Notes: generated by a model not told the origin, from the letters alone. A stretch of 64,000 bases of DNA from Pyxidicoccus caerfyrddinensis (GCF_010894405.1 NZ_JAAIYA010000028.1:1-64000); one strand, 5' to 3'. Positions 43,583 to 53,083 are shown, numbered from the stretch's first letter. Made by a program: numbers and translations.

Positions 43583-46500
43583 TCAGAGGTTGTTGAACGA
43601 GTAGGCCCCGGTCGCCGGGTCGAACACAACCTCCATTCTGCCGTCGGCGGCCTGGATTTCGATGCGCTTGACGGAGCTGCCGTCGAGGGTCGGCCCCAGG
43701 GGCGGCGGGCTGTTGCCCTTCAACGGTCCATTCCAGGCGGCGGCCACCTGCGCGCGCGTCTTGCCCTCCACCTCGATGAAGACCTCCACGTTCTTCATGC
43801 CGGTGTGCTGGGCATGCTCCAGCGCGCCCTGCGCCATGGAGCGGGCCGCGGACACGTCCGTGCTCGCCGGGACGAACTTGAGCTGCATGGGCCGCTTCGG
43901 GTTGCCGATGGTGCCGTCGATGCCCGGGTACGAGCGGCCCGCCGCGTCGTCGCCGAAGATGTGCACCTCCTCGCCCCGCGCCGCCGCGAGCTTCTGCGCC
44001 TGCGCCAGTTCGTGCGCGTCGGGCGGCCGGGCCTCGTAGTGCACGGTGATGTTGCCGTTCTTCACCGTGTGGGCCAGCTGCGGGTTGATGGGGTCCAGCA
44101 GGTTCTCCGTGTGCCGCGCGCGGCTGGGCGAGCGCAGCGCCGCGACGTCCGCGGCGATGTCGTTCACCTGCTTGTTGCGCACGGCCTCCGGCATGCGGCC
44201 GAGCACCGTCTCCACGTTGGCGCCGCTGCTGGACGTGCGCGCCGCCCAGATGTCGAACGCCTCGCGCTGCTCCGGCGTGGCGTAGGCCGCGCGCGTCGTC
44301 TGCTCCAGCGCACCCGGCGTGCGAGCCGGACCCGCCGCCTCCAGCTTCAGGTTGAACGGGCCGGAGCCCGACCCGTCCAGGCGGATGCGCTGCCCGGCGG
44401 GCAGCGTCTCGGCCTGCTGCACGGCGCGGTTCAGCTCGGCCATGCGCTGGATGAGGTCATCGCGCGTGCCGGCCTGGGCCGAGGTGGCGCGAATCCAGTC
44501 GTCCATGCCCTCCAGCCGGCCGGTGGCCTTCAGGTCCGCCGCGTGGTCGATGAGCTTCGTGAGCGAGGACTCGTCCGGGCGCAGGGCGCCGAGGCCGGAT
44601 TCAATCTGCTTCAGCTCGGCGACGTGGCCGGCGAAGACGCGCTCGGTGTTCTTGTCGAACTTGGCCACGTAGCCGCGGCCGACGTCCAGCGAGTGCACCT
44701 GCACCTCGTGGATGCGCAGCTGCGCCTCCACGTTGGCAATCTCCTTCTCCAGCGACGCGCGCTCCGCCACCGTCGCCGCGTCGGGCTTGCCGGCCGTGGC
44801 GCGGATGCGGTCGTCGATGCGCTGCTGCATCCCCTCCAGCTCGCCGAGGATGCCCTTGAGCTTCTTCACCTCCAGCTGGGACTCGAAGCCCTGGGTACCG
44901 AAGCCGGGCCGGCCCGTCATCGCCTGGGTGATGCGGTCCTTGAGCTGGCGAATCTGGCCCATCGGCCCCTCGTACTTCTGCAGGGCGCGCGCCGTCTCCA
45001 GGTGCGACTGAATCTGCGCGGGCGTGGCGTGAGGCCCCGCCTCGATGTGCACGCGCCCGTTGTCGTAGCGCACGCGCGTGGTGTTGCCCGGCAGGTCCGG
45101 GTTGTGCACCACGGGGATTTCGCGCGGCCGCGCCATGCGGGACGCGCCCTGCATGGCGCTGTCCATGCCCACGCTGGTGCCCGCACCGAACACGGTGCCG
45201 ATGGTGCCGTCGCGCACCGCGCGGTTGCCCACCTGCGCCAGGCCCGGCATCAGCCCGTTCTGCCAGGTCTCGCTCTGCATCGCCTGGTCCGCCGCGCCGC
45301 CGGTGGCGCCGCCGATGCCGCCCTCCCACGCACCCTGGATGGCCGCGCCCTTCAGCCGCTGCGCCACGGTCTGCTTGACGACCTGCTCCGCGCCCTCCAC
45401 CGCCGCCACCGAGCCGCCGCCCAGGCCCTTGGGCACCGGAATCACAGCGGTGGCGCCCTCGACGGCACCCAGCGCGCCCTGCTGCATCAGCCCGTCGGTG
45501 CCGAGCGAGTCGCCCTTGAAGTACGCCTGCGTCGCCACGCGCGTGCCCGCGCCCAGCGCCGCGTAGCCCGCGACGGCGAGCGGCGTGGCCGCGCCGCCGG
45601 TGGCCACCACCGCGGCCGTCGTCACCACCACCACGGCGGCCGTGGCGGCCATGTCCGCGGTGCTGTCCTTCGTCTCCTGCACGTCCTTGACGTCGTCGGT
45701 GGAGTAGCCCACGCGGCGGTTGGCCGCGTCCGTGTTGCCGGAGGAGATGGCCGTCTCCGCCGCGTCCAGGTTGCGCTCCAGGCGCGCCGAGTCCGACTCG
45801 CCCTTCGTCCACGTCTGAATCGTGTCGATGACGCCCAGGCCGCCGCTCTGCTCGAACTTCTGCTGGGCCCGCAGGCGCGCCACCTGCTGCTGGGCGGCGT
45901 CCGGCGCGTTCATGTCCACCGCGCCCAAATCAAACATCTGGTCGACGATTTCGAACTTGTCGCGGCCGCCCAGCTCCGACGTCAGGTCCGAGCGCAGGTC
46001 CTTCTTGTAGAGGTCGCGGTAGGCGGTGGTGATGTCGTTGATCTGCGCCTTGGACTTGTTGCCCAGCACCTCGCGCAGGGCCGCCTCGTCGGTGCCCGCG
46101 CCGTCCATGGCGCGGTGCAGCCGCTCCGCGTCCGCGCGGGCCTGGCCCGCCTTGTCGTTGGCGGCCGGCGGGTTGAGGTAGCTCAGGCCCACGGCGGCGT
46201 CGTTGCCGCCCCAGCCACGCACCTCGCTCTCCAGCGAGCGGTGGGTCTGCTTCTGGAACTCCGCCTTGAGGGCGGGCAGGTCCTCCGGCTTCGTGTTCTT
46301 GAGCACGTCGATGATGGCGCTCTTGTCCGCGCCGAACCACCCCTGCGTCGCGCTGTTGATTTTCGCGGCGTCGGCGGCGGCGGGGTTGCCCTCCAGCATG
46401 CCGCGGGCTCGGGTGTAGTCCTCCTTGGACAGCTTCTTCTGCATTTCCGCCTGGAGGGCGGTGTCCGCGAGGAGGATCTTCTTCTGCTCGGGCGGCAGGC

Positions 46501-47578
46501 CCTCGATGGTGTCGAAGACCTTCTGGCTGTCGGCGCCGAAGAAGCCCTGGAGCGCGTCATTCACCTTGGAGCGCGCGGCGCTGGCCTCCAGCTGGTTCAC
46601 CTGCGCGGGCGCGGTGGCGCTGGTGGTGGCGAGCAGGCTGCTCAGCTGCGTCTTCTGCGCGCCGTTGAGGCTCGGCTCCAGCGCCTTGCGCATGAACTCC
46701 TCGGGCGAGGAGGCCTGGATGTCCTTGTGGTCCTTCCCGTACATCTGCTGGAAGGAGCGGGCAATGGACTGACGCTCGGAGGGGCTGGCCTGCTGCAGCG
46801 TCTTGAGGATGGCGTCCTTGTCGCCGAACCAGCCCGTCTGCTGCTGGATGGCGGCGGCGCCCGCGTTGCCCTTGTTGCCAGAGAGGATGCTGTTGGCGCG
46901 GGTGAGATCGTCGCCGCTCAGCTCCTCGCGGATGGTGCTGTCCAGGTCAAGGTTGTAGTGCTCCTTGAAGGACTGGCGGATGAGGGCGATGTCCCCCGGC
47001 GACTTCTTGTCCAGCGCGCGGAAGAGGGCGTCCTCGTCGGTGCCCCAGCCGGTGAGTCCGCCCTTCATGGCGCGGTACAGCTCGGTGGCGTCCTTGGCGG
47101 CCTGGTCCTTGGTGTAGCCAGGGGTGACGCCCGGCGGGCCCGCGGGGGGCTGGCGCTGAGTGGGCGGCGCGGCGAGGGGCGGCGCGGGGACGAAGGAGCT
47201 GGCGTTGGACGCGCGGTTGCCGGCGTTCCTCGCGGACGTGGCGGCCTGCTGCGCGGCGGTGTTGGCGCGCGCGACGGCCTGCTCGGCGCGGGTCAGCTCA
47301 CTCTTCGGGGCGCCCTGCTTCTGCGCCTGCGCGAGCGCCGTCTGGGCCTGCTTCAGGGCGTCCTGGGCCTTCTTCGCCGCGGCCTCTGCCCGGGCCTGCG
47401 CCTGGGCTGCCTGCCCCGCCTGGGCCCGGGCCGCTTCCGCCGCGGCGCGAGCGGCCTCTTCCGCGGCGCGCTGTGCCTCGCGCGCGGCGCGCTCCGCCTC
47501 CGCGGCCGCCGAGTTCTGACCGGAACCACCTGCCTCGCCAGTTCCCGTGGTTCGGGTTCCGCCCTCGTTGATTCTCAT
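43583..47578 (-). CDS. Annexin-repeat protein with putative nuclease toxin C-terminus (1331 aa)
   Basis: Domains in order: an Ala/Glu/Arg coiled coil (24-118); a Pro-rich hinge; five annexin-like repeats near 164-235, 242-303, 337-397, 405-468 and 484-550, of which the first and last carry the calcium-site signature GxGTDE (GWGTDEDAL, GAGTDEAAL) and the ...LSGDD / ...LGGRD ends; a hydrophobic Ala/Val/Gly stretch (about 610-780) that could insert in a membrane; a helical linker; and a C-terminal domain from about 1150. In that domain an Asp near 1221 (YPGIDGTIG) and QLK at 1232-1234 fit a variant PD-(D/E)xK nuclease site. There is no signal peptide. ATG 47578 has GGAG 8 bases upstream. The layout is that of a polymorphic toxin using annexin repeats to touch lipid. 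Confidence 0.75.
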   Translation of the reverse strand: MRINEGGTRTTGTGEAGGSGQNSAAAEAERAAREAQRAAEEAARAAAEAARAQAGQAAQAQARAEAAAKKAQDALKQAQTALAQAQKQGAPKSELTRAEQAVARANTAAQQAATSARNAGNRASNASSFVPAPPLAAPPTQRQPPAGPPGVTPGYTKDQAAKDATELYRAMKGGLTGWGTDEDALFRALDKKSPGDIALIRQSFKEHYNLDLDSTIREELSGDDLTRANSILSGNKGNAGAAAIQQQTGWFGDKDAILKTLQQASPSERQSIARSFQQMYGKDHKDIQASSPEEFMRKALEPSLNGAQKTQLSSLLATTSATAPAQVNQLEASAARSKVNDALQGFFGADSQKVFDTIEGLPPEQKKILLADTALQAEMQKKLSKEDYTRARGMLEGNPAAADAAKINSATQGWFGADKSAIIDVLKNTKPEDLPALKAEFQKQTHRSLESEVRGWGGNDAAVGLSYLNPPAANDKAGQARADAERLHRAMDGAGTDEAALREVLGNKSKAQINDITTAYRDLYKKDLRSDLTSELGGRDKFEIVDQMFDLGAVDMNAPDAAQQQVARLRAQQKFEQSGGLGVIDTIQTWTKGESDSARLERNLDAAETAISSGNTDAANRRVGYSTDDVKDVQETKDSTADMAATAAVVVVTTAAVVATGGAATPLAVAGYAALGAGTRVATQAYFKGDSLGTDGLMQQGALGAVEGATAVIPVPKGLGGGSVAAVEGAEQVVKQTVAQRLKGAAIQGAWEGGIGGATGGAADQAMQSETWQNGLMPGLAQVGNRAVRDGTIGTVFGAGTSVGMDSAMQGASRMARPREIPVVHNPDLPGNTTRVRYDNGRVHIEAGPHATPAQIQSHLETARALQKYEGPMGQIRQLKDRITQAMTGRPGFGTQGFESQLEVKKLKGILGELEGMQQRIDDRIRATAGKPDAATVAERASLEKEIANVEAQLRIHEVQVHSLDVGRGYVAKFDKNTERVFAGHVAELKQIESGLGALRPDESSLTKLIDHAADLKATGRLEGMDDWIRATSAQAGTRDDLIQRMAELNRAVQQAETLPAGQRIRLDGSGSGPFNLKLEAAGPARTPGALEQTTRAAYATPEQREAFDIWAARTSSSGANVETVLGRMPEAVRNKQVNDIAADVAALRSPSRARHTENLLDPINPQLAHTVKNGNITVHYEARPPDAHELAQAQKLAAARGEEVHIFGDDAAGRSYPGIDGTIGNPKRPMQLKFVPASTDVSAARSMAQGALEHAQHTGMKNVEVFIEVEGKTRAQVAAAWNGPLKGNSPPPLGPTLDGSSVKRIEIQAADGRMEVVFDPATGAYSFNNL

Positions 47579-47681
47579 GACCCCCACTCCGCGCACTATC
47601 CGCGCATGGCGGATGAATGAATACACGGGCCCCGACCCCAGTTGGAGCCCGCGCGTCTCTCTGGAGAGTTTATCGGAGAAG

Positions 47682-47707
47682 AGGGGGTCAGAGTTGCTTC
47701 ACCCCCT
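47682..47707 (-). terminator. Hairpin downstream of the symporter operon
   Basis: AGGGGGT (47682-47688) pairs with ACCCCCT (47701-47707) around a 12-base loop. It lies 35 bases past the last stop of the operon running from 52930, and about 100 bases before the annexin-protein start. Confidence 0.4.
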
Positions 47708-47741
47708 GAACGGCTGTCCCCTGCCAACGTGCGGGGTGGGA

Positions 47742-48560
47742 TCAGCCTTCCTGCTCCTCCAGGCGAATCTTCACGTCGGTGACGATGCGCATCCGCCGTG
47801 GTGGGTCCTCCTTGTCGGAGGACAGGTCGGCCTGGACGCGCATCTCCATCTCGCTGCGGGTGGGCCACAGCCGGTCCAGGCGGAACAGCGTCTCGCCCTT
47901 CGTCTGGGAGCGCAGCATCATCCGCTCTCCACCATCCGCACGCGTCTGGTACTCCGGCGGTACGGGCTGCTCGCGCGAGGTCTGCTGGATGAGGAAGCGG
48001 GTGGTGAGTCGCTCACCGTCGACGGCGGCCAGTTCGAAGCTGGCGGAGCCGCTGGCCGCCATGGGGCCGGAGCCGTAGAGCGGCTGCTCCCAGCGGGCCC
48101 CGACGCCGATGGGCTCCTGCGGGAAGGGGTTGCCGACGAACTGGAGCGCCGTGGCCAGCTCCTTCAGTTCCTTGCGGCGCTCGGGCGCGAGGCTGGCGGG
48201 CAGGTGGAGGTCGAGCGTGTTGCCCCGCCGCCCCGCCGTGCCCTTGCCGGTGAGGCCCGGCAGGAAGGCCAGGCTGTCGCGCATGGCGTCCACGTTCTGC
48301 TCGGCCGTGCCGGGCTGGACGAGGAGGTCCACCGCGTCGAGCGTGAAGTCGTAGCGCACGTCGCCCTCGGGGGAGACGGACTGGACGTGGATGATGAACG
48401 TCATCCGCGTCGCGGGCACGCGGGGGGCGGGCTCGGAGCGACCGCCCGTCTCCACCGTGACGGCGGAGGCATGAATGGCGGTGACGACCTGCTTCGACCC
48501 GGACTGGGGCCGGAGCACCATCTGCCGCCGAGGCTCACGACCCTGGGTGACGAGGCTCAT
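47742..48560 (-). CDS. Protein of unknown function, DUF6263-like
   Basis: The 272-residue product is beta-rich with internal segments like those of exported DUF6263 proteins: MTFIIHVQSVSPEGDVRYDFTLD, NVDAMRDSLAFLPGLTGKG and IGVGARWEQPLYG. The usual signal peptide or lipobox is absent from the ATG at 48560, and extension upstream would run into the symporter gene, so this copy may be cytoplasmic or its start may be misjudged. The start has no convincing ribosome site (upstream bases are TTTTCTCCC), but lies 13 bases past the symporter stop, so translation may depend on coupling. It is the last gene of the PIG-L/symporter operon. The function is unknown. Confidence 0.6.
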   Translation of the reverse strand: MSLVTQGREPRRQMVLRPQSGSKQVVTAIHASAVTVETGGRSEPAPRVPATRMTFIIHVQSVSPEGDVRYDFTLDAVDLLVQPGTAEQNVDAMRDSLAFLPGLTGKGTAGRRGNTLDLHLPASLAPERRKELKELATALQFVGNPFPQEPIGVGARWEQPLYGSGPMAASGSASFELAAVDGERLTTRFLIQQTSREQPVPPEYQTRADGGERMMLRSQTKGETLFRLDRLWPTRSEMEMRVQADLSSDKEDPPRRMRIVTDVKIRLEEQEG

Positions 48561-48573
48561 GGGAGAAAAGCTA

Positions 48574-50286
48574 TCACGCACCCGGGGCGGGAATCGGCTC
48601 CGCCTGCCGAGGCAGCACGGCCTGGAGCAACAGCCCCAGCACCACCACCAGCGCGCAGCCAATCACGTTGAACCACAGGTAGCCGATGTCGCTGAGCAGG
48701 AAGAGGCCAATCACCGTGGCCTGCGAGATGACCGCCGCACCGAAGACGGCATGGCCGCGCACGTGCTTGAGGAAGAAGGCCACCAGGAAGATGCCCAGCA
48801 CCGTCCCGTAGAAGATGGACCCGAGGATGTTCACCGCCTGGATGAGGTTGTCGAGCAGCGACGCGAACGTGGCGAAGCTCACCGCCACCAGGCCCCAGAA
48901 CACGGTGAACAGCTTGGACGCCACCAGCACGTGCCGGTCCGACGCATTCGGGCGGAAGACGCGGCGGTAGAAGTCCACCGTCGTCGTCGCGCCCAGCGCG
49001 TTCAGCTCACTGGCGATGGAGCTCATCGCCGCCGCGAGAATCACGGCGATGAGCAGCCCGAACAGGCCGCTGGGCAGCCAGCGCTTCACGAAGCCGATGA
49101 AGATGTAGTCCGAGTCCTTCGTCTCCACGCCCGGCAGCGCGCGGGCCACCACCGCCTTGGCCTCCTTGCGGATGTCATTGGCGTGCTTCGCCGCGCCCCG
49201 CAGCGCTTCTCGTGACGTGGACTCGGCGGCCGCGTCCCCCGCCTCGCGCGCCGCGAGGAAGCGCTCCACCTCGGCCCGCTTGGCGGACTGCGCTTCTTCC
49301 CACCGCGCCTCGACGGCGGCGAATTCACCGGCCTGCGCGGTACCCTGCACGCGCTCGCGAAGCGGCTCGTTGAACAGCAGGGGCGGCGTGCTGAACTGGT
49401 AGAAGACGAAGACGAGGACTCCGACGAACAGGATGAGGAACTGCATCGGAATCTTCAGCACGCCGTTGAAGAGCAGCCCCAGCCGGCTCTCGGAGATGGA
49501 GCGCCCGGTGAGGTAGCGCCCCACCTGCGACTGGTCCGTGCCGAAGTACGACAGCGATAGGAAGAAGCCGCCGGTGATGCCGGACCAGAAGTTGTAGCGG
49601 TCCTGCACATTGAAATCGAAGCTCACCACGTTCATCCGGCCGAAGGCGCCCGCCACGTCCACGGCCTTGCCGAACGAGACGTGCTCCGGCAGCCGCCAGA
49701 TGATGACGAGGGCGGCCACCACCATGCCGCCCATCATCACCACCATCTGCTGCTTCTGCGTCTGGCTGACGGCGTTGGAGCCGCCCGTCACCGTGTAGAG
49801 GATGACGAGCGCCCCCATGGCCACCACCGTGGGCTCCAGCGGCCAGCCGAGGATGGAGGAGAGGATGATGGAGGGCGCGTAGATGGTGATGCCCGCCGCC
49901 AGCCCGCGCTGGATGAGGAAGAGGAACGCGCCCAGCAGCCGCGTCTTCAAATCGAAGCGCGACTCCAGGTACTCGTACGCGGTGATGACGTTCAGCCGGT
50001 AGTAGATGGGCACGAAGACGGCGCTGATGAGCACCATCGCGAGCGGCAGCCCGAAGTAGAACTGCACGAAGCGCATCCCGTCCTCGTAGGCCTGCCCGGG
50101 GACGGAGAGGAACGTAATCGCGCTGGCCTGAGTGGCCATCACCGAGAGGCCGATGGTGGGCCACTTCAGCTCGCGGGCCCCACGCAGGTAGTCCTCCGTG
50201 GTGTGGGCGCTCCGGGCCTTCCACAGCCCCCACACCACGATGAACGCCGTCGTCCCGACGAGGACCAACCAGTCGAGCAATGTCAC
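48574..50286 (-). CDS. Sodium:solute symporter (SSS family)
   Basis: The 570-residue inner-membrane transporter has about 13 membrane helices. SSS hallmarks include YLRGARELKWPTIGLSVMATQASAITFLSVPG (sodium site in helices 1-2), VTGGSNAVSQTQKQQ and GTDQSQVGRYLTGRS. An unusual Ala/Glu/Arg-rich soluble insert of about 80 residues (near 335-415) splits the late helices. The GTG start at 50286 overlaps the stop of a 54-residue membrane protein by 4 bases (GTGA). The substrate is unknown; the linked secreted PIG-L deacetylase suggests an amino sugar or a deacetylation product. Confidence 0.9.
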   Translation of the reverse strand: MTLLDWLVLVGTTAFIVVWGLWKARSAHTTEDYLRGARELKWPTIGLSVMATQASAITFLSVPGQAYEDGMRFVQFYFGLPLAMVLISAVFVPIYYRLNVITAYEYLESRFDLKTRLLGAFLFLIQRGLAAGITIYAPSIILSSILGWPLEPTVVAMGALVILYTVTGGSNAVSQTQKQQMVVMMGGMVVAALVIIWRLPEHVSFGKAVDVAGAFGRMNVVSFDFNVQDRYNFWSGITGGFFLSLSYFGTDQSQVGRYLTGRSISESRLGLLFNGVLKIPMQFLILFVGVLVFVFYQFSTPPLLFNEPLRERVQGTAQAGEFAAVEARWEEAQSAKRAEVERFLAAREAGDAAAESTSREALRGAAKHANDIRKEAKAVVARALPGVETKDSDYIFIGFVKRWLPSGLFGLLIAVILAAAMSSIASELNALGATTTVDFYRRVFRPNASDRHVLVASKLFTVFWGLVAVSFATFASLLDNLIQAVNILGSIFYGTVLGIFLVAFFLKHVRGHAVFGAAVISQATVIGLFLLSDIGYLWFNVIGCALVVVLGLLLQAVLPRQAEPIPAPGA

Positions 50287-50447
50287 GAGTACGCCTCGGT
50301 GAGCGCCCAGAACAGGGCGACGAGCAGAGCGAAGGTGCCGAGCACCACGAAGTAGATGTTGCGCCACGAGCCGAGCAGCGGCGGCGCATCATCCATCTCG
50401 GGCCGGGGTGCGGGGGACTTCTCCAGGGACGGACCAGGGGTGCTCAT
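50283..50447 (-). CDS. Small single-pass membrane protein (54 aa) preceding the symporter
   Basis: The frame reads MSTPGPSLEK..., has a soluble N-terminus of about 30 residues ending LLGSWRN and one membrane helix at 31-49 (IYFVVLGTFALLVALFWAL). It overlaps the PIG-L gene stop by ATGA and the symporter start by GTGA, so it is locked between them by two translational couplings. This copies the arrangement of other SSS transporters that have a tiny partner gene just upstream, such as the DUF485 protein YjcH with ActP. It is therefore a probable symporter subunit or assembly factor. It is too short for usual ORF calling. Confidence 0.75.
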   Translation of the reverse strand: MSTPGPSLEKSPAPRPEMDDAPPLLGSWRNIYFVVLGTFALLVALFWALTEAYS

Positions 50448-52930
50448 TGCGCGAGGATGTTCGCCAGGAGGCGGTAGGCGCCGGGAACACCGGCGGGGAG
50501 CTGACGGAAGAAGGCGAGCCCCGTGTACACGAAGACGCCCTTGCCATGACGGGCGACGAGCAGTGAGCCCTTGAGTGGCGCCTCACCCGCGTCGTTCATC
50601 GCGAACACGGGCCGGTAGTGTTCATTCCACGTGGAGGCGAAGTAGAGGCCCCGCTCCTGCACCCAGCCCTCGAAGTCCGCGGCGGACAGCGCGTTGGGAG
50701 TCCGCAGCAGCGGCTCGTTCGGCGTGACGGGCTTCATCGCCGCCGTCTCGTCCGTCACGCGCTCCCGGCCAATCTCCAGTGGGTACGGACCGACGAAGGT
50801 GGTGAGCGGGCCCACGCGGCTGTTGGTGTTGTACTGGACCACCAGCCGCCCTCCCCCCTCCACGTACTTGAGCAACCGCTCGCGGTGCACGGCGAGGCGC
50901 GGGTTGGCGTTGAAGGCGCGCACGCCGACGAGGATGGCGTCGTAGCGCTCCAACTTCTCCCCGGCGAGCCGCTCCTCGGGAAGCACCGTCACCTCGTAGC
51001 CCACCGCCGCCAGGCTCTCCGCCACGCGGTCGCCCGGCCCGGGGATGTAGCCCAGGCGCTTCACCTTCGTTGCCAGCGTGAAGGGCACCAGCGTCGCCTC
51101 CGACGGCTGGCGCACCGCGAGCGGCGGAATGTGCTCGTGCGCCACCGTGCGGACGCGCCACGACTCGAAGCGCCCTCCGCTCTCCACGACGGCGCGCAGC
51201 CGGACCTTCTCCGTGGCCCCCTTCGGCGGCGTCACCTGGAAGACCACGGTGCGCTCGTCCCCCCGCGCGGCGAACTGGAACGGCACCTCCGAGGGCTGCA
51301 CCTTCCAGCCCTCGGGCACGTCCAGCCGGGCCTTGCCGCTGACGTCCGCGCGGCCCGCGGCCAGGACCACGGAGACGGGCTGGGTCTCACCGTTGGGGAA
51401 CATCAGCACGTCCCGCTCCAGCGTCGCGGTGACGGCGGGGACGATTTCGAAGGCGCGATACAGCTCACCGCGCACGGGGTCCGTCCACACGAAGACCACC
51501 GGCCGCGTCACGTCGAAGCGCCGGCCGTTGGCCTCATAGACGAACGTCACCGTCAGCGCGGGGTCGCCCTCGGGCCTGCCGGTGAGCTTGCGGTCCGCTT
51601 CGTCCAGCGTGTAGAGGCCGCCCGTGACGGGCCTGCGCATCCAGTACGGCGTGGTGATGGCCGCGTACTGGGGCAGGGCCACCTTCCGCGTCAGCTTGAA
51701 CAGTGCATTCACGGCCAGCTCGGAGCCGGCGGCCACGGACTCCCCTCCAGGGAGCGTCACGCTCACCAGCCGGAGCGCGGCGGGCGAGCGGTTCAGCGCC
51801 ATCAGGCTCAATTCCACCTGCGAGCCCGGCACGGCCGAGGGCTCCGTGGCGCGCGCCTCCAGGAACAGCCCCGCGCACGCGGCGATGAGCTCCTCCGTCT
51901 CGCGCAGCTTGATGGCCCGCCACGGGTTGTCTTGCGGCAGGGACGTCAGCGCATCATGGACGCGGACGAGCGCGGGCACGCTGCGATGCGGCGCGCGCAC
52001 GTCGAAGCCCTTCTGCGCCTCGTCCACCGCGCGGGCCACGGCCTCCGCGCCGCTCCAGCGCTTCCACGTGAAGTCCAGCCCCTCGAACACGTCCGCCTTC
52101 GGGCGCGTCCCGTCCAGCGGAGAGAAGTACTCCAGCAGCGGCCCACGCTCGGCGGGCACGCCGAAGCCCTGGCTCTTGTGCTGGCTGCGGCTCTCCGCGG
52201 AAATCTCTCCCCACGAGCGCCCGAGCAGCGCGTCGTACCCGCCCACGTCCACCTTCAGGTAGCCGGACATGTCCGCGTTGGCGGGCAGGCTCCAGTTGGA
52301 GGTGTTGTGCAGCAGCCGGTCCGCCTTCCAGGGACTCACCTCGGAGAGCTGCTCGGGGAAGCGCTTGGGGTCGGCGGCCGCGGTGAAGGCCTCCGCCGCG
52401 AGGAGCGCGGACGCGGTGTGGTGCCCGTGGTTCGGCGGCTTCGTGGTGAAGCGCGTGACGATGACGTCCGGCCGGAAGCGGCGGATGGCGAGCACCACAT
52501 CCGCCAGCACCTCGTCGTGGCCCCAGATTTTCAGCGCCTCGTCCGCGCTCTTCGTGTAGCCGAAGTCGCGCGCCCGGGTGAAGAGCTGCTCGGCTCCGTC
52601 AATGCGCCGCGCCGCGAGCAATTCATAGGTACGGATGAGCCCGAGCATCGCGTCCTGCTCGGTGCCGATGAGGTTCTGCCCGCCGTCACCGCGCGTGAGG
52701 GAGAGGTAGCCCGCGCGCAGGCCGCGCTCGCCCACGAGATACGCGAGGAAGCGCGTGTTCTCGTCGTCCGGGTGGGCGGCCACGTAGAGCACGCTCCCCG
52801 TCGTCCCCAGCCGTCGCAGCCCCGCGGCGATTTCTCCCGCATGGGGTTGTCGTGGCGCCTGTGCGAGGGCCGTCGACCCGACTCCAAGACTCATGACCAA
52901 CGCCATTCCCAAGCCGAGCAGGTTCCGCAT
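50444..52930 (-). CDS. Secreted PIG-L (LmbE-like) deacetylase with C-terminal amidotransferase-fold domain
   Basis: The 828-residue product has a signal peptide (1-24, ending TALAQA). The PIG-L domain spans about 46-280: metal motif AAHPDDE at 52-57, the second metal region PNHGHHTA, and LSLTRGDGGQN. A central beta-sandwich region follows, then a Rossmann-like domain near 660-780 (GYEVTVLPEERLAGEKLERYDAILVGVRAFN...) of the ThuA/amidotransferase type. PIG-L enzymes remove N-acetyl groups from GlcNAc derivatives, so this is a zinc deacetylase acting outside the cytoplasm. It heads the symporter operon and is divergent from the bacillithiol operon, which contains another PIG-L protein (BshB). 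Confidence 0.85.
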   Translation of the reverse strand: MRNLLGLGMALVMSLGVGSTALAQAPRQPHAGEIAAGLRRLGTTGSVLYVAAHPDDENTRFLAYLVGERGLRAGYLSLTRGDGGQNLIGTEQDAMLGLIRTYELLAARRIDGAEQLFTRARDFGYTKSADEALKIWGHDEVLADVVLAIRRFRPDVIVTRFTTKPPNHGHHTASALLAAEAFTAAADPKRFPEQLSEVSPWKADRLLHNTSNWSLPANADMSGYLKVDVGGYDALLGRSWGEISAESRSQHKSQGFGVPAERGPLLEYFSPLDGTRPKADVFEGLDFTWKRWSGAEAVARAVDEAQKGFDVRAPHRSVPALVRVHDALTSLPQDNPWRAIKLRETEELIAACAGLFLEARATEPSAVPGSQVELSLMALNRSPAALRLVSVTLPGGESVAAGSELAVNALFKLTRKVALPQYAAITTPYWMRRPVTGGLYTLDEADRKLTGRPEGDPALTVTFVYEANGRRFDVTRPVVFVWTDPVRGELYRAFEIVPAVTATLERDVLMFPNGETQPVSVVLAAGRADVSGKARLDVPEGWKVQPSEVPFQFAARGDERTVVFQVTPPKGATEKVRLRAVVESGGRFESWRVRTVAHEHIPPLAVRQPSEATLVPFTLATKVKRLGYIPGPGDRVAESLAAVGYEVTVLPEERLAGEKLERYDAILVGVRAFNANPRLAVHRERLLKYVEGGGRLVVQYNTNSRVGPLTTFVGPYPLEIGRERVTDETAAMKPVTPNEPLLRTPNALSAADFEGWVQERGLYFASTWNEHYRPVFAMNDAGEAPLKGSLLVARHGKGVFVYTGLAFFRQLPAGVPGAYRLLANILAQ

Positions 52931-53083
52931 TCGGGCGGACCCTATAACAAGGCACTCGCACCCGCGCGCGTGACCTTCAATCGCCCGCAATCGTCATTGA
53001 CGCGATTGGCCAGGGAATAAGTGCGCGGCGTGCGTGTCCGTTGCCGTGCCCGTCCACACCGGACCTGTTATCAAGCCCGCCCC

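Noticed and set aside
43805-47620. Long + strand open frame of about 1271 codons opposite the annexin-repeat gene
   Set aside because: Antisense shadow with low-complexity Arg/Gly/His composition; the - strand frame has real domains and a ribosome site.
53021-53083. Alternative GTG start for bshC with AGGGA upstream
   Set aside because: It adds 21 Arg/Cys-rich residues unlike BshC N-termini; the GTG at 53084 gives the expected length, though the ribosome site is weaker.
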